A stretch of DNA of 64,000 nucleotides, taken from assembly GCA_030431975.1 (NCBI GenBank), contig JAUIHP010000021.1:58004-122003 (forward strand), read 5' to 3'. A program made the position numbers and the translations under genes. The notes under the pieces were generated by a model that saw only the letters and a list, made by a program, of their open reading frames with translations, was not told the DNA's origin and did no database searches. Position 1 is the stretch's first letter, and every line of letters begins with the position of its first letter. The stretch comes from a bacterium. GTDB taxonomy: Bacteria > Eisenbacteria > RBG-16-71-46 > CAIMUX01. Positions 42,393 through 51,524 of the stretch are shown here, one piece after another.

Positions 42393-44807
42393 CTATCGTC
42401 GAGGCTCGAAGGTTTGGAGCCGTTCGGCAAGGTCGGCCGCCAGAATCGGTTTGGCAATGAACTCGTCCATCCCCGCATCCAGACACTTCTGCCGGAATCC
42501 GCTGATGGCGTGCGCGGTCAGGGCCACAATCGGTACGCCGGAATCCAGCGTCTGCCCGCCCTCTCGAATCTGCCGGGTCGCCTCGAACCCGTCCATCCCG
42601 GGCATTTCGACGTCCATGAGGACAAGGTCGTAGTTCCGCTCCGCCAGTCGCGCGAGAACTTCCCGACCGTTGCTGACCGCAGTCGGTTCGTGACCGAGAC
42701 GGGCCAGCAGGCGATGAATCAGGAACCGATTGACTGCGTTGTCTTCTGCGACGAGGACGCGGAGGGACCGGGTCGCTGTCGTACTCGAAGGACGCGGTGA
42801 GGGCCGGCTCGCGCCGATCTCGTACGGAAACGTGAACCAAAATCGAGAGCCGTGCGGCGATCGACGTTCCGCGCCGATGTCTCCACCAAACAAGCCGACC
42901 AAACGACGACAAATCGCGAGACCCAGACCGGTGCCTTCATGACGTCGCGCCGTCGACCCGTCCGCCTGTACGAACGGCTCGAAGAGAACGCCGATGTCCT
43001 GGCTGGGCGGAATTCCGATCCCGGTGTCCTCCACGGAAACAAGGAGAGTCCCAGAGGACGCCGGCGGAGCCTCGTGCTCTATGTGCTCTACTCGGACGAG
43101 AACCTCGCCTTCCTCGGTGAACTTGATCGCGTTGCCGACCAGGTTGGTCAGCACCTGGCGGAAGCGGGATGGATCCCCCACCAGCTGATCCGGCACCGCC
43201 ACATCGACGGAGGACCGCAGGTTGAGTCCCCTCCCCCTGGCTTCCGGGGACAGAAAGGCCAGAGACTCGGCCAGAACCTGTCGCAGGTTGAACGAAACCG
43301 GTTCGATCTCCAGCTTCCCCGCCTCGACGCGGGAGAAATCGAGAATGTCGTCGATGATCCGACGTAGGGACTGGCCACTCGAACGAATGAGCCCGACAAG
43401 TTCCTGTTGTTCGGAAGTCACGTCGGTCAAAAGCAGAAGGTCGGTCAGGCCGAGGATTCCATGAATCGGCGTCCGGATTTCGTGCGACATCGTCGCGAGG
43501 AAAGCACTCTTTGCGGAGTTGGCCGCTTCGGCTTTCTCCCTCGCCTCACGCAACTCCACGTTTCGCAGACGCTCCAACTCAGCGTCCCGTCGCGCGGCCG
43601 CGACTTGGTAACGAGCCTCGGTCTCGGCAATCTGGCGCGACCGCTCTTCGCTCAGGAGCTCCTGCTTGATCTCGGCAGACCTTTGGTAGTGTTTGAGCGC
43701 TTCCTCAAAGTTGCCGTCCGCCTTGAGCGTCTCGACGGCGAAGTCGTGCAACCCGGGAATGAGATCGGGAACCTGGACCTTCTCGGCCACCGCGATCGCT
43801 TCCCGAACGCGAGCCAATCCGTCCTCGGTTCGTCCCTCCCCAACATCGATCTCGGCGAGTTCCTTCAGACACTGCACGGTGCCCGGACTGAACTGGCCGC
43901 GGGCGAACAGATCCAGTGCCTCTTCGCAAAGCGCGCGCCCTTCCGCGAAGTTTCCAACGCGCCTCTCGAGACGACCGGAGCCGAGCGTAGCCCAAGCCAG
44001 GATGTCGAAGTCTTCGAGTTCCAGCGCCAGCTTTCTTCCCGCTTCGAAGTGCCCCCGCGCCTCTTCCTGACGTCCGTCGGACGAAAGAAAGTTTCCGAGG
44101 TTGATCTCGCTGTGCATGAGGCCGTCGGAGAAGCCGTGTTGCTGGGAGATCTCGCGTGAGAGGTAAAGATGTTTGTAGGCCGCATCGAGATCCGAGATCG
44201 CGCCGTAGACCTGGGAGAGATTGAAGTGAGACCGCGCGACACCACGGAGTGATCCCGCCTTCTCGTGAGCCTCGATCGCTTCCATGTTTCTCGCGATCGC
44301 CCCGGGATAGTCCGAGCGGTAGCTGCAGGCAATGGCCAGCTGCGTCAACGCATCTGCACGGTCCCTCAACGAAAGGGCGTCGATGTTTCCGAGTGCGGCT
44401 TCGCTGGAGTGCTCCGCACTGTCGACGCGTCCGGTCCGCAGGTACACGCTCATGACGAGAGCGTTGGTCGTGGCAATCAGGGCTCGATCGCCCGACTCCT
44501 CGGCAGCAGCCACCGCTTGGTCGGCCGCACCGACCGCAGCCTCTCCTTCGGCGTGTCGACAAAGCGCCTGCGCAAGCACCCGGGCCGACTCCGCGACCCC
44601 GGCTGGAAGCCCCGCGTCCTCTGCGGCCACAACGGCCTGGCCCGCGAGGTCGATCTGCTCGAGAAGGGGCGCCTTCAGCGCTCGGTCGAGAATCTGATCC
44701 CACTTGGGTTCGTTCTCGTGTGTGGTCGATGGAGTTCGACCTATCGACGGGGAGCGGCCCGGCGATTCCGAATCGATCGCCGACTCCGGAGTGCCGTCGG
44801 TCGTCAT
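42393..44807 (-). CDS. TPR hybrid histidine kinase/response regulator
   Basis: The 804-residue protein has an N-terminal TPR array (about residues 35-370, repeated Ala/Leu-rich helices such as ARSHFNLSQVYGAISDLDAAYKHL), a coiled coil, HisKA (FLATMSHEIRTPIHG, His near 442), HATPase (NLVGNAIKFTEEG, GTGLGLAICRRLVGLFGG) and a C-terminal receiver (LVAEDNAVNRFLIHRLL, phospho-Asp in LVLMDVEMPG ~728). It lacks transmembrane segments, so it senses cytosolic signals via TPR contacts. The ATG at 44807 follows AAAAGGACC; an earlier ATG at 44855 is possible. Confidence 0.9.
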   Translation of the reverse strand: MTTDGTPESAIDSESPGRSPSIGRTPSTTHENEPKWDQILDRALKAPLLEQIDLAGQAVVAAEDAGLPAGVAESARVLAQALCRHAEGEAAVGAADQAVAAAEESGDRALIATTNALVMSVYLRTGRVDSAEHSSEAALGNIDALSLRDRADALTQLAIACSYRSDYPGAIARNMEAIEAHEKAGSLRGVARSHFNLSQVYGAISDLDAAYKHLYLSREISQQHGFSDGLMHSEINLGNFLSSDGRQEEARGHFEAGRKLALELEDFDILAWATLGSGRLERRVGNFAEGRALCEEALDLFARGQFSPGTVQCLKELAEIDVGEGRTEDGLARVREAIAVAEKVQVPDLIPGLHDFAVETLKADGNFEEALKHYQRSAEIKQELLSEERSRQIAETEARYQVAAARRDAELERLRNVELREAREKAEAANSAKSAFLATMSHEIRTPIHGILGLTDLLLLTDVTSEQQELVGLIRSSGQSLRRIIDDILDFSRVEAGKLEIEPVSFNLRQVLAESLAFLSPEARGRGLNLRSSVDVAVPDQLVGDPSRFRQVLTNLVGNAIKFTEEGEVLVRVEHIEHEAPPASSGTLLVSVEDTGIGIPPSQDIGVLFEPFVQADGSTARRHEGTGLGLAICRRLVGLFGGDIGAERRSPHGSRFWFTFPYEIGASRPSPRPSSTTATRSLRVLVAEDNAVNRFLIHRLLARLGHEPTAVSNGREVLARLAERNYDLVLMDVEMPGMDGFEATRQIREGGQTLDSGVPIVALTAHAISGFRQKCLDAGMDEFIAKPILAADLAERLQTFEPRR

Positions 44808-45003
44808 GAGGAGGGTCCTTTTGCAGAAACTATGGATCGTAGCGGTCGCCGTCACCGGCCTGACGAGAATAGCCCAAATGGGCCTGTCAGTGGACTCCGG
44901 GACCGAAATGGCCAGGAAAAGGGAACGAAAACAGGATTTGCAGGCGGCTCCGGTGCCGATATGTCAAACTAAGGGCTACCGAAGGACCAAAGGAGTTCCT
45001 CCG

Positions 45004-45447
45004 CTGATTCAGCAGTTCCGTCACCCTTGGCTCGCGCTCGCGCCACTTCTGGCCCTCCTCGTTTCGACGTTGGGAGGGGCGTACTTCCAATGTCAGGAAT
45101 CCGGGTGGATGCGCAGCGAGCCCTGCGCCGAACAGTTCGTCACCGACGACAGCTGCAGCAACTGCTGCGGTTCTTCCTCCGATGTCCGCTCGACGCCCGC
45201 ACAGTCGGGGCACGAAGAGTCCCACACAAAGCCCGCGACCACAGACTGCTGTGAACCGGTTCGGCCCTGGCATCCCCTCCGGACCGCTACTGTCTCCTTT
45301 GATGAGGTTCCGTCCGAGCTTCCCCGGTTGGATCTGGCTTCCGCTCCGGAGTGGCGTTGGGTACGTTGCGAAGACTCCTGGATCCGGGTCACTTCGGCGC
45401 CCGTCCACCCGCCCTTCTTTCAGCTTCACTGTCGTTTCCTCTGTTGA
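45004..45447 (+). CDS. Cys-rich exported protein, metal-associated type
   Basis: The protein has a signal peptide (HPWLALAPLLALLVSTLGG), then a Cys-rich exposed part (YFQCQ, MRSEPC, CSNCCGSS, TTDCCEP). Similar small Cys-rich periplasmic proteins often precede heavy-metal efflux genes, but that is recall. No ATG fits the signal sequence closely: AAAGGAG lies eight bases upstream of a CTG at 45004, and in-frame ATGs at 44878 and 44908 add a ~30-45 residue charged leader. I chose 45004 with low certainty about the start. It is followed by another signal-peptide ORF at 45539. Confidence 0.5.
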   Translation: MIQQFRHPWLALAPLLALLVSTLGGAYFQCQESGWMRSEPCAEQFVTDDSCSNCCGSSSDVRSTPAQSGHEESHTKPATTDCCEPVRPWHPLRTATVSFDEVPSELPRLDLASAPEWRWVRCEDSWIRVTSAPVHPPFFQLHCRFLC

Positions 45448-45538
45448 GATCGAACTCCCAGGTTTGCTTGGCGCTTCGATCAGCCTGACCGAAGCGCGAC
45501 ACGAATCGAATCGATGACTCAACAAGGAAGGTGGAACG

Positions 45539-45670
45539 ATGAAGCATCTGCTCATCGTGGCGGCGCTGTGCATTCTGGGCGCATCCCAGGCGCAAGCGCT
45601 GTCACCCAGGGCGGACGTCCTCGAGGCGGCTGCCAAGACAAGTCCAGGAACCGCATCCGCACCGACGTGA
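45539..45670 (+). CDS. Short signal-peptide ORF, same frame as the next
   Basis: This 43-residue ORF opens with AAGGAAGGTGG before ATG and a good signal peptide (KHLLIVAALCILGASQAQA). It ends at TGA 45668-45670. A second TGA follows at 45677. Downstream, the same frame opens into a 165-residue beta-rich sequence, so this is likely the N-terminus of a secreted barrel protein that was interrupted, rather than a stand-alone peptide. Confidence 0.45.
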   Translation: MKHLLIVAALCILGASQAQALSPRADVLEAAAKTSPGTASAPT

Positions 45671-45715
45671 AGCGGCTGACCCGGTGAGGGCGCCCCAGTT
45701 GGGGGCGATGGACTG

Positions 45716-46213
45716 TTGACGCGTTGGGTGGCTTCCCTTCGCTATGTGGACACCGGCGTGGAGCGTGCGCGCTGGCGCAGCACGCTGAATGCGCGTGTGC
45801 TCCCTTCCCTGCAGGTGGGTGTGGAGTTCAATCCAGTGGCCGAGGAGATCGGCCCCCTGGTGACGTGGTTCCTGACCCGGGAGGGAGAGAAACGACCGGC
45901 GGTGTTCCTCGGAACGAGTTCGGACCGGATCGGCTCACCCGCCGGAGAACAGTCGTACTATGCGACGGTGGCCAAGCGCCTGCCCAACCTGCCGGTTTCG
46001 GCCTACGCCAGTCTCAACTACTCTGAGTGGGATGAGCGTTTCAACGTGCCCTTTGGGGCCACGGTCGGAGTCGGGGGCGGCTTTTCGGTGCAACCCATGT
46101 ACGACGGAAATCGAACGCATCTCATGCTGAACTACCAGCGCGCAAATGCGACGGTTTCCTTCCTGTGGGTCTGGCTGGAACAGCCCGGAATCTCCGTCTC
46201 GTTCGGATTCTAG
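45716..46213 (+). CDS. Beta-rich outer-membrane-like protein, probably 3' part
   Basis: The 165-residue product looks like the C-terminal half of a secreted beta-barrel: alternating aromatic strands (YYATVAKRLPNLPVSAYASLNYSEWDE) ending in WVWLEQPGISVSFGF with terminal Phe, as in outer-membrane proteins. There is no signal peptide or clear ribosome-binding site at its TTG; the frame is open upstream to 45680 only. The preceding signal-peptide ORF is in the same frame, 9 nt past its stop is another TGA, so both likely form one pseudogene or recoded gene. Confidence 0.55.
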   Translation: MTRWVASLRYVDTGVERARWRSTLNARVLPSLQVGVEFNPVAEEIGPLVTWFLTREGEKRPAVFLGTSSDRIGSPAGEQSYYATVAKRLPNLPVSAYASLNYSEWDERFNVPFGATVGVGGGFSVQPMYDGNRTHLMLNYQRANATVSFLWVWLEQPGISVSFGF

Positions 46214-46316
46214 GACCACGACGAGTCCAACGCCGAGAACGGTCGCCGGTCATCGCAGCAGGTTGCTTTGCCAGCTGCGATCCGGCGGCCGCGGATCGAG
46301 CCGCTAAGGAGGACAG

Positions 46317-46766
46317 ATGACGCGGTACGCATCACAACGCCGGATCAAGGCGGCCCCCAGCTTTGTGTTCCAAACCTTTGCCTTTCCGGAGAACTTTCAG
46401 AAGTCGATTCCGCACATCGTAAAGATGGAGTTTCTGAGTGAGCAGCGATCCGGAGTGGGCACGCGTTTCCGAGAGACTCGGCTGATGGGCAAACGTGAAG
46501 CCATGACCGAGCTGGAGTGCACGGAGTTCGTCGAGAACTCCCACGTTCGGTTCGTCAGCGATGCCGGCAACACGATCTGGGACACCGTGATGACGGTGAC
46601 GCCGGACGGCAAGGACGCGAAAGTCCAGATGGTGATGGATGCGAAACCCTACAAGTTCATGGCCAGGGTCGTGGGTCCGCTCATCAAGGGAATCGTTAGC
46701 AAAGCGTTGGAGAAGGATATGGACTGCCTGAAGACCTACTGCGAAGAGGCGCAGCAGAATCCCTGA
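46317..46766 (+). CDS. SRPBCC-family (polyketide cyclase-like) protein
   Basis: The 149-residue protein has a START-like helix-grip fold: IKAAPSFVFQTFAFPENFQKSIPHIVKMEFLSE at the start, a central hydrophobic sheet and a closing amphipathic helix (VVGPLIKGIVSKALEKDMDCLKTYCEEA). It probably binds a hydrophobic small molecule. AAGGAGGACAG precedes the ATG. It differs from the AHSA1-like protein at 38034 in lacking the WDAHW motif. It lies in a rightward run, 155 bp before the nucleotide-carrier gene. Confidence 0.8.
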   Translation: MTRYASQRRIKAAPSFVFQTFAFPENFQKSIPHIVKMEFLSEQRSGVGTRFRETRLMGKREAMTELECTEFVENSHVRFVSDAGNTIWDTVMTVTPDGKDAKVQMVMDAKPYKFMARVVGPLIKGIVSKALEKDMDCLKTYCEEAQQNP

Positions 46767-46920
46767 AACCGGTACCGTTAGGTATTTTCTTTTGCGACTC
46801 GTTTGGGCCGACCGTACACTCCGGCCCGGTTCCAAGGCTCTGTGCGCGAATCGTCGTTGATCCGCACCGCCTGTAGTCGATTCGAACGAATCCGAATGCT
46901 CGCAACCCACAGGGAAGTTC

Positions 46921-48291
46921 ATGAGTTCGAATCAGGAACGAAGTGCACTGGAGCGGTTCCTCGGAATCTTCACCGAGGTCAAGGGTGGTGAGGGGACAAC
47001 CGCACTCCTTCTGACCCTCAATGTCTTCCTCCTCCTGGCGACCTACTACATCGTGAAGCCGGTTCGGGAAGCGTTGATCCTGGCCGGGGGCGGAGCGGAA
47101 CTGAAGAGCTACGCATCGGCCGGGCAGGCATTGCTCCTTCTGGTCGTGGTTCCCGCATACGCAGCCCTCGCATCCAAAATGCCGAGGAAGCGACTCATCA
47201 ACGTCGTGACGCTGTTCTTCGCCGCCTGCATGGTCGCCTTCTACGCGCTTGCCCAGATCGGCATCCCCTACCTCGGAGTCGTCTTCTTCCTGTGGGTCGG
47301 TATCTTCAACCTGATGGTCATCGCCCAGTTCTGGTCTTTTGCCAACGATGTCTACACGCCCGAACAGGGAAAGCGCCTCTTCGCCATCGTGGCCTTCGGG
47401 GCTTCGTTCGGGGCCGTCGCCGGAAGTTGGCTCTCGGGACGTCTCATCGCACCGCTCGGCGTCGAGCAGATGCTGCTCGTTTCTGCGGCGATTCTCTGCG
47501 TCACCCTCATACTGACGAACGTCATCGACGCCCGCGAACAGGCGGCGGCGGTCAAAGCGAAGTCCGGTGCCAGCGGAACCGCTCCCGAAGGCACTTCACC
47601 GAAGGGGACCGAACCCGAAGCTCTCGACAAGAACGGGGCGTTCGGTCTCGTCTTCGGGAATCGTTACCTTCTGCTGATCGCCTTTCTCATGCTCTTTCTC
47701 AACTGGGTCAACACGACCGGCGAGTACATCCTGGGAAGGGTGATTTCGTCGACTGCGGAAGAAGCCGTCGCCAGCGGTCAGGCCGGAGGTCTGGACGTCG
47801 GACAGTACATCGGCCGCTTCTACTCGGACTTCTTCTTCGTGGTCAATATCTGCGGCGTCGTGCTGCAGCTGTTCTTCGTCTCGCGAATTCTGAAGTTCTT
47901 TGGCGTCCGGGTCGCTTTGCTCATCCTTCCCCTGATCGCCTTCGGCGGTTACGTCCTGCTCGCGTTCTACCCCGTACTGTCCGTCGTCCGGTGGGCCAAG
48001 ACCGCTGAGAACTCCACGGACTACTCGCTGCAGAACACGGTGCGAAACGTTCTCTTTCTTCCGACGACCCGTGAAGAGAAGTACAAGGCGAAGCAGGCCA
48101 TTGACACCTTCTTCGTTCGCGCCGGGGACGTCCTCTCAGCACTGTTGGTCTTCTTCGGGACGACGTATCTCGCCTTTCAGACCAGCCACTTTGCGATCTT
48201 CAACCTCGTCCTGGTGGCGATCTGGATCGTCATTGCGGTGCGAATCGGGGTGGAGAACCGGAGGTTGGTGAAGGAGCGCGAGCTCTCATAA
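46921..48291 (+). CDS. ATP/ADP-translocase-type nucleotide carrier
   Basis: The 456-residue membrane protein belongs to the NTP/NDP exchange (Npt/TLC) family, related to MFS carriers: about twelve hydrophobic segments, with FLLLATYYIVKPVREALIL near the start and QFWSFANDVYTPEQGKRLFAIVAFGASFGAVAGSW in the centre. Chlamydia and Rickettsia use such carriers to take up host ATP; free-living bacteria also carry distant members of less certain substrate. A hydrophilic insert (about 210-240, rich in Lys/Glu/Gly/Pro) separates the halves. It is followed by a 15-bp tandem repeat. Confidence 0.85.
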   Translation: MSSNQERSALERFLGIFTEVKGGEGTTALLLTLNVFLLLATYYIVKPVREALILAGGGAELKSYASAGQALLLLVVVPAYAALASKMPRKRLINVVTLFFAACMVAFYALAQIGIPYLGVVFFLWVGIFNLMVIAQFWSFANDVYTPEQGKRLFAIVAFGASFGAVAGSWLSGRLIAPLGVEQMLLVSAAILCVTLILTNVIDAREQAAAVKAKSGASGTAPEGTSPKGTEPEALDKNGAFGLVFGNRYLLLIAFLMLFLNWVNTTGEYILGRVISSTAEEAVASGQAGGLDVGQYIGRFYSDFFFVVNICGVVLQLFFVSRILKFFGVRVALLILPLIAFGGYVLLAFYPVLSVVRWAKTAENSTDYSLQNTVRNVLFLPTTREEKYKAKQAIDTFFVRAGDVLSALLVFFGTTYLAFQTSHFAIFNLVLVAIWIVIAVRIGVENRRLVKERELS

Positions 48292-48304
48292 GACGCATCA
48301 GGCG

Positions 48305-48377
48305 CCTGACAGGCGAAAGCCTAACAGCTGAAAGCCTGACAGCCGAAAGCCTGACAGCTGAAAGCCTGACAGCCGGG
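48305..48377 (+). repeat. 15-bp tandem repeat with GAAA mini-hairpins
   Basis: Five units of the CCTGACAGCYGAAAG type follow 14 bp after the nucleotide-carrier stop. Unit 1 contains AGGC-GAAA-GCCT, a four-base stem with a GNRA tetraloop; other units preserve the GAAA and partly the stem. No ORF is required to explain it. Confidence 0.85.
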
Positions 48378-48591
48378 CGTTTCGCTCGAAATCCCTCGCT
48401 GGTGCCCGCCTTCGATTTCGACCCGGTCCTCTGACGCCTCCGCTCACCGGCTGGAGCCATACCCAGCCTCTGTGAAATTTGTCGTGTCTCCGGGTGACAC
48501 TCCGACTTCCTCCTACGCACTACAATTCAGCGGGTCCGTTCAGGCCCGGGGGCCGAGCTGTCCGAGAAAGCGGAATCTCAAGGAGGACCGA

Positions 48592-49137
48592 ATGGGAAAG
48601 AATCCAGCTTGGATCGTTTCACTCACACTGGTGGCGCTAACCCTGCTCACCACGGCCGCCCGAGCGACGACCGTGGCCGCGCCTGTTTCACTGGACCAAC
48701 TGACGGCAGCGTCCGAGCTCATCGTTCACGGTCAGGTCACGGGCATCGAGTCACGACGGGACGCTGACCACATCTTCACGACCATCGAGCTCGAGGTCGC
48801 CGATCGGTTGAAGGGCGACGCTGCCCCTGGGCCGGTCACCATCGAGTTTTACGGCGGCATTCACAACGGGATCGCAACCCTGGTCGTCGGCTCCCCCTCC
48901 ATGGCCGTCGGAGAGGAAGTCGTGATGTTTCTGAAGCAGAAACGTACCGGAGTTCACCACGTCCTCAACCTGTCGGAAGGCAAGTTCCAGGTCGTGCGGA
49001 CGGACGGCGCCGCTCCCAAGGTCGAGCGGGACCTTCGAGGCATTCACTTCGGCCACGGTCACGACCCGCAACCGATGCCGGAAACCCTCGACCAACTGAA
49101 GTCTGAAATCGCGGCGTCCATCGAAGGGAGTCGGTGA
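48592..49137 (+). CDS. Secreted hypothetical protein
   Basis: The 181-residue protein has a signal peptide ending near ARAT and one beta-rich domain (LTAASELIVHGQVTGIESRRD, FTTIELEVADRLKG, VTIEFYGG, GEEVVMFLKQK). This pattern is typical of small exported OB-fold-like or carbohydrate-associated proteins found in pairs with metalloproteases, but I cannot name the family. The ATG at 48592 has AAGGAGGACCG upstream. The next gene starts one base after its stop, so the matrixin gene is translationally coupled to it. Confidence 0.72.
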   Translation: MGKNPAWIVSLTLVALTLLTTAARATTVAAPVSLDQLTAASELIVHGQVTGIESRRDADHIFTTIELEVADRLKGDAAPGPVTIEFYGGIHNGIATLVVGSPSMAVGEEVVMFLKQKRTGVHHVLNLSEGKFQVVRTDGAAPKVERDLRGIHFGHGHDPQPMPETLDQLKSEIAASIEGSR

Positions 49138-49138
49138 A

Positions 49139-51460
49139 ATGTCCCTCGTACACATGCTCAGGCACGAAGCTCGACTCTGTCTCGGGTTGTGCGCTGTACT
49201 CTGCGCCGGCCTTCTGACATCTATCCCCGGCGTGTCGCAGGCGTTTCGCCTCATCGGAGCGCCGGCGACCGACGGTTCCTACTGCCTCTACCCGGTTCTG
49301 GACTGTGACGACGACGACACGTTCGCCCGCTGGTTCATCTTCGACATTCCATTCTGGGTCAACGAGGACGCCGCGGATGACGCCGTCAACGGCACCCTCA
49401 CGCAGTCGGATATCATTTCCGCGACCCAGGCCGCATTCCAGGCGTGGGAGGACGTGCCGGCCTGCGTCATCGGCGGAACCTACATGGGAGAAACCAACGA
49501 ACGCGTCGGCGTCGACGGCGTCAACAACATGGTGTTTTACAACGCCGGATTGGACGCCGGCGTTTGTCCGGAAGCCAACCTCGGCGTGGACGGCGGGACC
49601 CTCGGCCTCGCCATCATCACCCTGGTCGCCGAGTCCGGAGAGATCTTCGATATGGATCTCGTCCTCGACTCCGCCGACTCGTGGGAATGGAACGCCGTGT
49701 GTCTCTTCACCGAGATTCAGAGCGTCCTCACCCACGAAGTCGGACACGGCATCGGCATTCAGCACCCCGAAGAACTGACGTGGGACAACGACAACGTCCG
49801 GCCGACGATGTGGGACACCTACTTCTGCAACCCAGGCGTGGCTGCGGCCCGAACTCTGGAGCCCGACGACCAGGCTGCCGCGCAGTGCCTGTATCCGGAA
49901 CTTCCGACCGTCGTCCTGATGGATGAAACCGGTTCGATGGGAAGCGGTGACCGAATGGGTGATGCCCAGGACGCCGCGAACGCATTCATCGATACGTTTC
50001 CCGACAACATGATGGCCGTCGCCGGATTCGCAGATCCTCAGGATCCATGCCCGGAACGGGTCGGCTATGAGCTGATCGAGAACTGGACGAACGACGCGGA
50101 CCTGCTTCACGCAGCCGTCAACAGTACCTACGCCTGCGGCGCGACGCCCCTTTGGGAGTCGACGTGTTGCGCCATCACCAAGGCGACCGAGATGGCGCCC
50201 GCCAACGTCATAATCTTCACGGATCTCGAAGAAAACACCAGCGACGGTGACTGCGGTTGCCTGGACTTTCCGGACGCGTTGGCTGCAGCGGAAGCCGCAG
50301 ACGTGGTCGTTTATGCCATCGACATGAAGGACTACAACGGAAGTTCTCCCTCGGCCTCCGAAGTCGTAGCCACGGACCCTCAGCCCGCTCAACGAAGAGA
50401 CGACGGCAGCGACCTCTCGGTCTTGTGTGAAGCCACCGGAGGGCTCTACTTCAAGGTGTTCACGGAGTCACAGCTCTTCGCCTCACGGATCGCCATTCAG
50501 GACCACATCATCGAGAACGGCCGGGAGCGGCAGAACCCTCCGGGGTGCACGCCGTCGCCCTTCCGTATCGACGACGTTCAGACCTACGATCCGACGACAT
50601 GTGATCCGGACTCTCCGTTCGCGAATACCTTCGTCACCGTGACCGGTGTCGTGACCGTACCCCGCAACGTCTTTGATCCGGACGTTCAGTACGTCGAGGA
50701 CTGCTCCGGCGGAATCCAGGTCTTCGGCAACGTCGGTCCGATCGGAAGAGAGGGAGACGTCGTTCAAGTGCTCGGGCAGGTTTCGCAGATCCTGGGAGAG
50801 ATCCGACTGACGTCGGTTCAAAACTACACGATCGTGGGAAGCGATCCCGTCCCCATCCCGTCGGTCCTACCGCCGGGCAGCGGTCAGTTCTGCGAGATGA
50901 TCGGCTCCCTCATGACGGTCCGCGGATACGTCGACGGGCCGGTCGTGGACAACCGGTTCCCCGTGGTCGCCGACCCCACGATCCCGATGTCTCCGGTTCT
51001 GATCATCTACATCGATCCGGATACGGGGATCGACACCTCCGGGATTCAGGAAGGCGATCTCTACCACGTAACCGGAGTCTTGACACGTCGACTCGGGCAG
51101 AATGAGTTGAAGCCCCGAGGCCAGGAAGACCTGCGCCCCGACGCGACCGACGTCGAGGACGGATCCGACGGTGTGCCGACCGTCCTGGGTTCCGGGATTC
51201 ACGAAGTGCATCCCAACCCCGCCCGTACCGACGCGTGGATCACCTATCAAGTCTCTTCACCGGGAGCCGTTCGCCTCGAGATCGTCGACGTGCAGGGACG
51301 GATCGTCCAGCGGCTGGTAGATGAAGTGCAGATTCCGGGAACGCACTCGATTCGCTGGGAAGTTGCGGAGACGAGGACGCAGAGTACCGGTGTCTACTTC
51401 GTTCGCTTCCTGGGACCGGACGGGGTCCTGGACACGAAGCGTGTGACGTTACTGAAGTAG
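49139..51460 (+). CDS. Secreted matrixin-like metalloprotease with VWA and sorting domain
   Basis: The 773-residue protein has a signal peptide, then a matrixin (M10A) domain with the metzincin zinc motif HEVGHGIGIQH (about residues 199-209) and a downstream Met-turn-like MWDT. A von Willebrand A domain follows from ~255, with MIDAS DETGS near 262 in place of the usual DxSxS, and a bacterial OB-like region (~490-690) precedes the FlgD-like sorting tail (HPNPARTDAWITYQ, GVYFVRFLGPDG, RVTLLK). Protease-VWA fusion suggests a surface protease that binds a matrix ligand. Both catalytic Glu and zinc His are intact. Confidence 0.85.
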   Translation: MSLVHMLRHEARLCLGLCAVLCAGLLTSIPGVSQAFRLIGAPATDGSYCLYPVLDCDDDDTFARWFIFDIPFWVNEDAADDAVNGTLTQSDIISATQAAFQAWEDVPACVIGGTYMGETNERVGVDGVNNMVFYNAGLDAGVCPEANLGVDGGTLGLAIITLVAESGEIFDMDLVLDSADSWEWNAVCLFTEIQSVLTHEVGHGIGIQHPEELTWDNDNVRPTMWDTYFCNPGVAAARTLEPDDQAAAQCLYPELPTVVLMDETGSMGSGDRMGDAQDAANAFIDTFPDNMMAVAGFADPQDPCPERVGYELIENWTNDADLLHAAVNSTYACGATPLWESTCCAITKATEMAPANVIIFTDLEENTSDGDCGCLDFPDALAAAEAADVVVYAIDMKDYNGSSPSASEVVATDPQPAQRRDDGSDLSVLCEATGGLYFKVFTESQLFASRIAIQDHIIENGRERQNPPGCTPSPFRIDDVQTYDPTTCDPDSPFANTFVTVTGVVTVPRNVFDPDVQYVEDCSGGIQVFGNVGPIGREGDVVQVLGQVSQILGEIRLTSVQNYTIVGSDPVPIPSVLPPGSGQFCEMIGSLMTVRGYVDGPVVDNRFPVVADPTIPMSPVLIIYIDPDTGIDTSGIQEGDLYHVTGVLTRRLGQNELKPRGQEDLRPDATDVEDGSDGVPTVLGSGIHEVHPNPARTDAWITYQVSSPGAVRLEIVDVQGRIVQRLVDEVQIPGTHSIRWEVAETRTQSTGVYFVRFLGPDGVLDTKRVTLLK

Positions 51461-51487
51461 AGTCAGAGTCCTCGGTTTACAGCGGAG

Positions 51488-51519
51488 AAGCCGTCGAACC
51501 TCAGTTCGGCGGCTTTTCA
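51488..51519 (+). terminator. Intrinsic terminator after the matrixin gene
   Basis: AAGCCGTCGAAC and GTTCGGCGGCTT form a 12-bp stem with one G-T wobble around a 4-nt CTCA loop, followed by TTTC. It lies between the matrixin gene and the convergent ATPase gene. Confidence 0.8.
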
Positions 51520-51524
51520 AATGG

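Noticed and set aside
45668..45679. Selenocysteine at the TGA codons
   Set aside because: Two TGA codons 9 nt apart without a visible SECIS-like hairpin make selenoprotein coding unlikely.
48965..50392. 475-residue minus ORF opposite the matrixin gene
   Set aside because: The plus strand carries the zinc motif and signal peptide.
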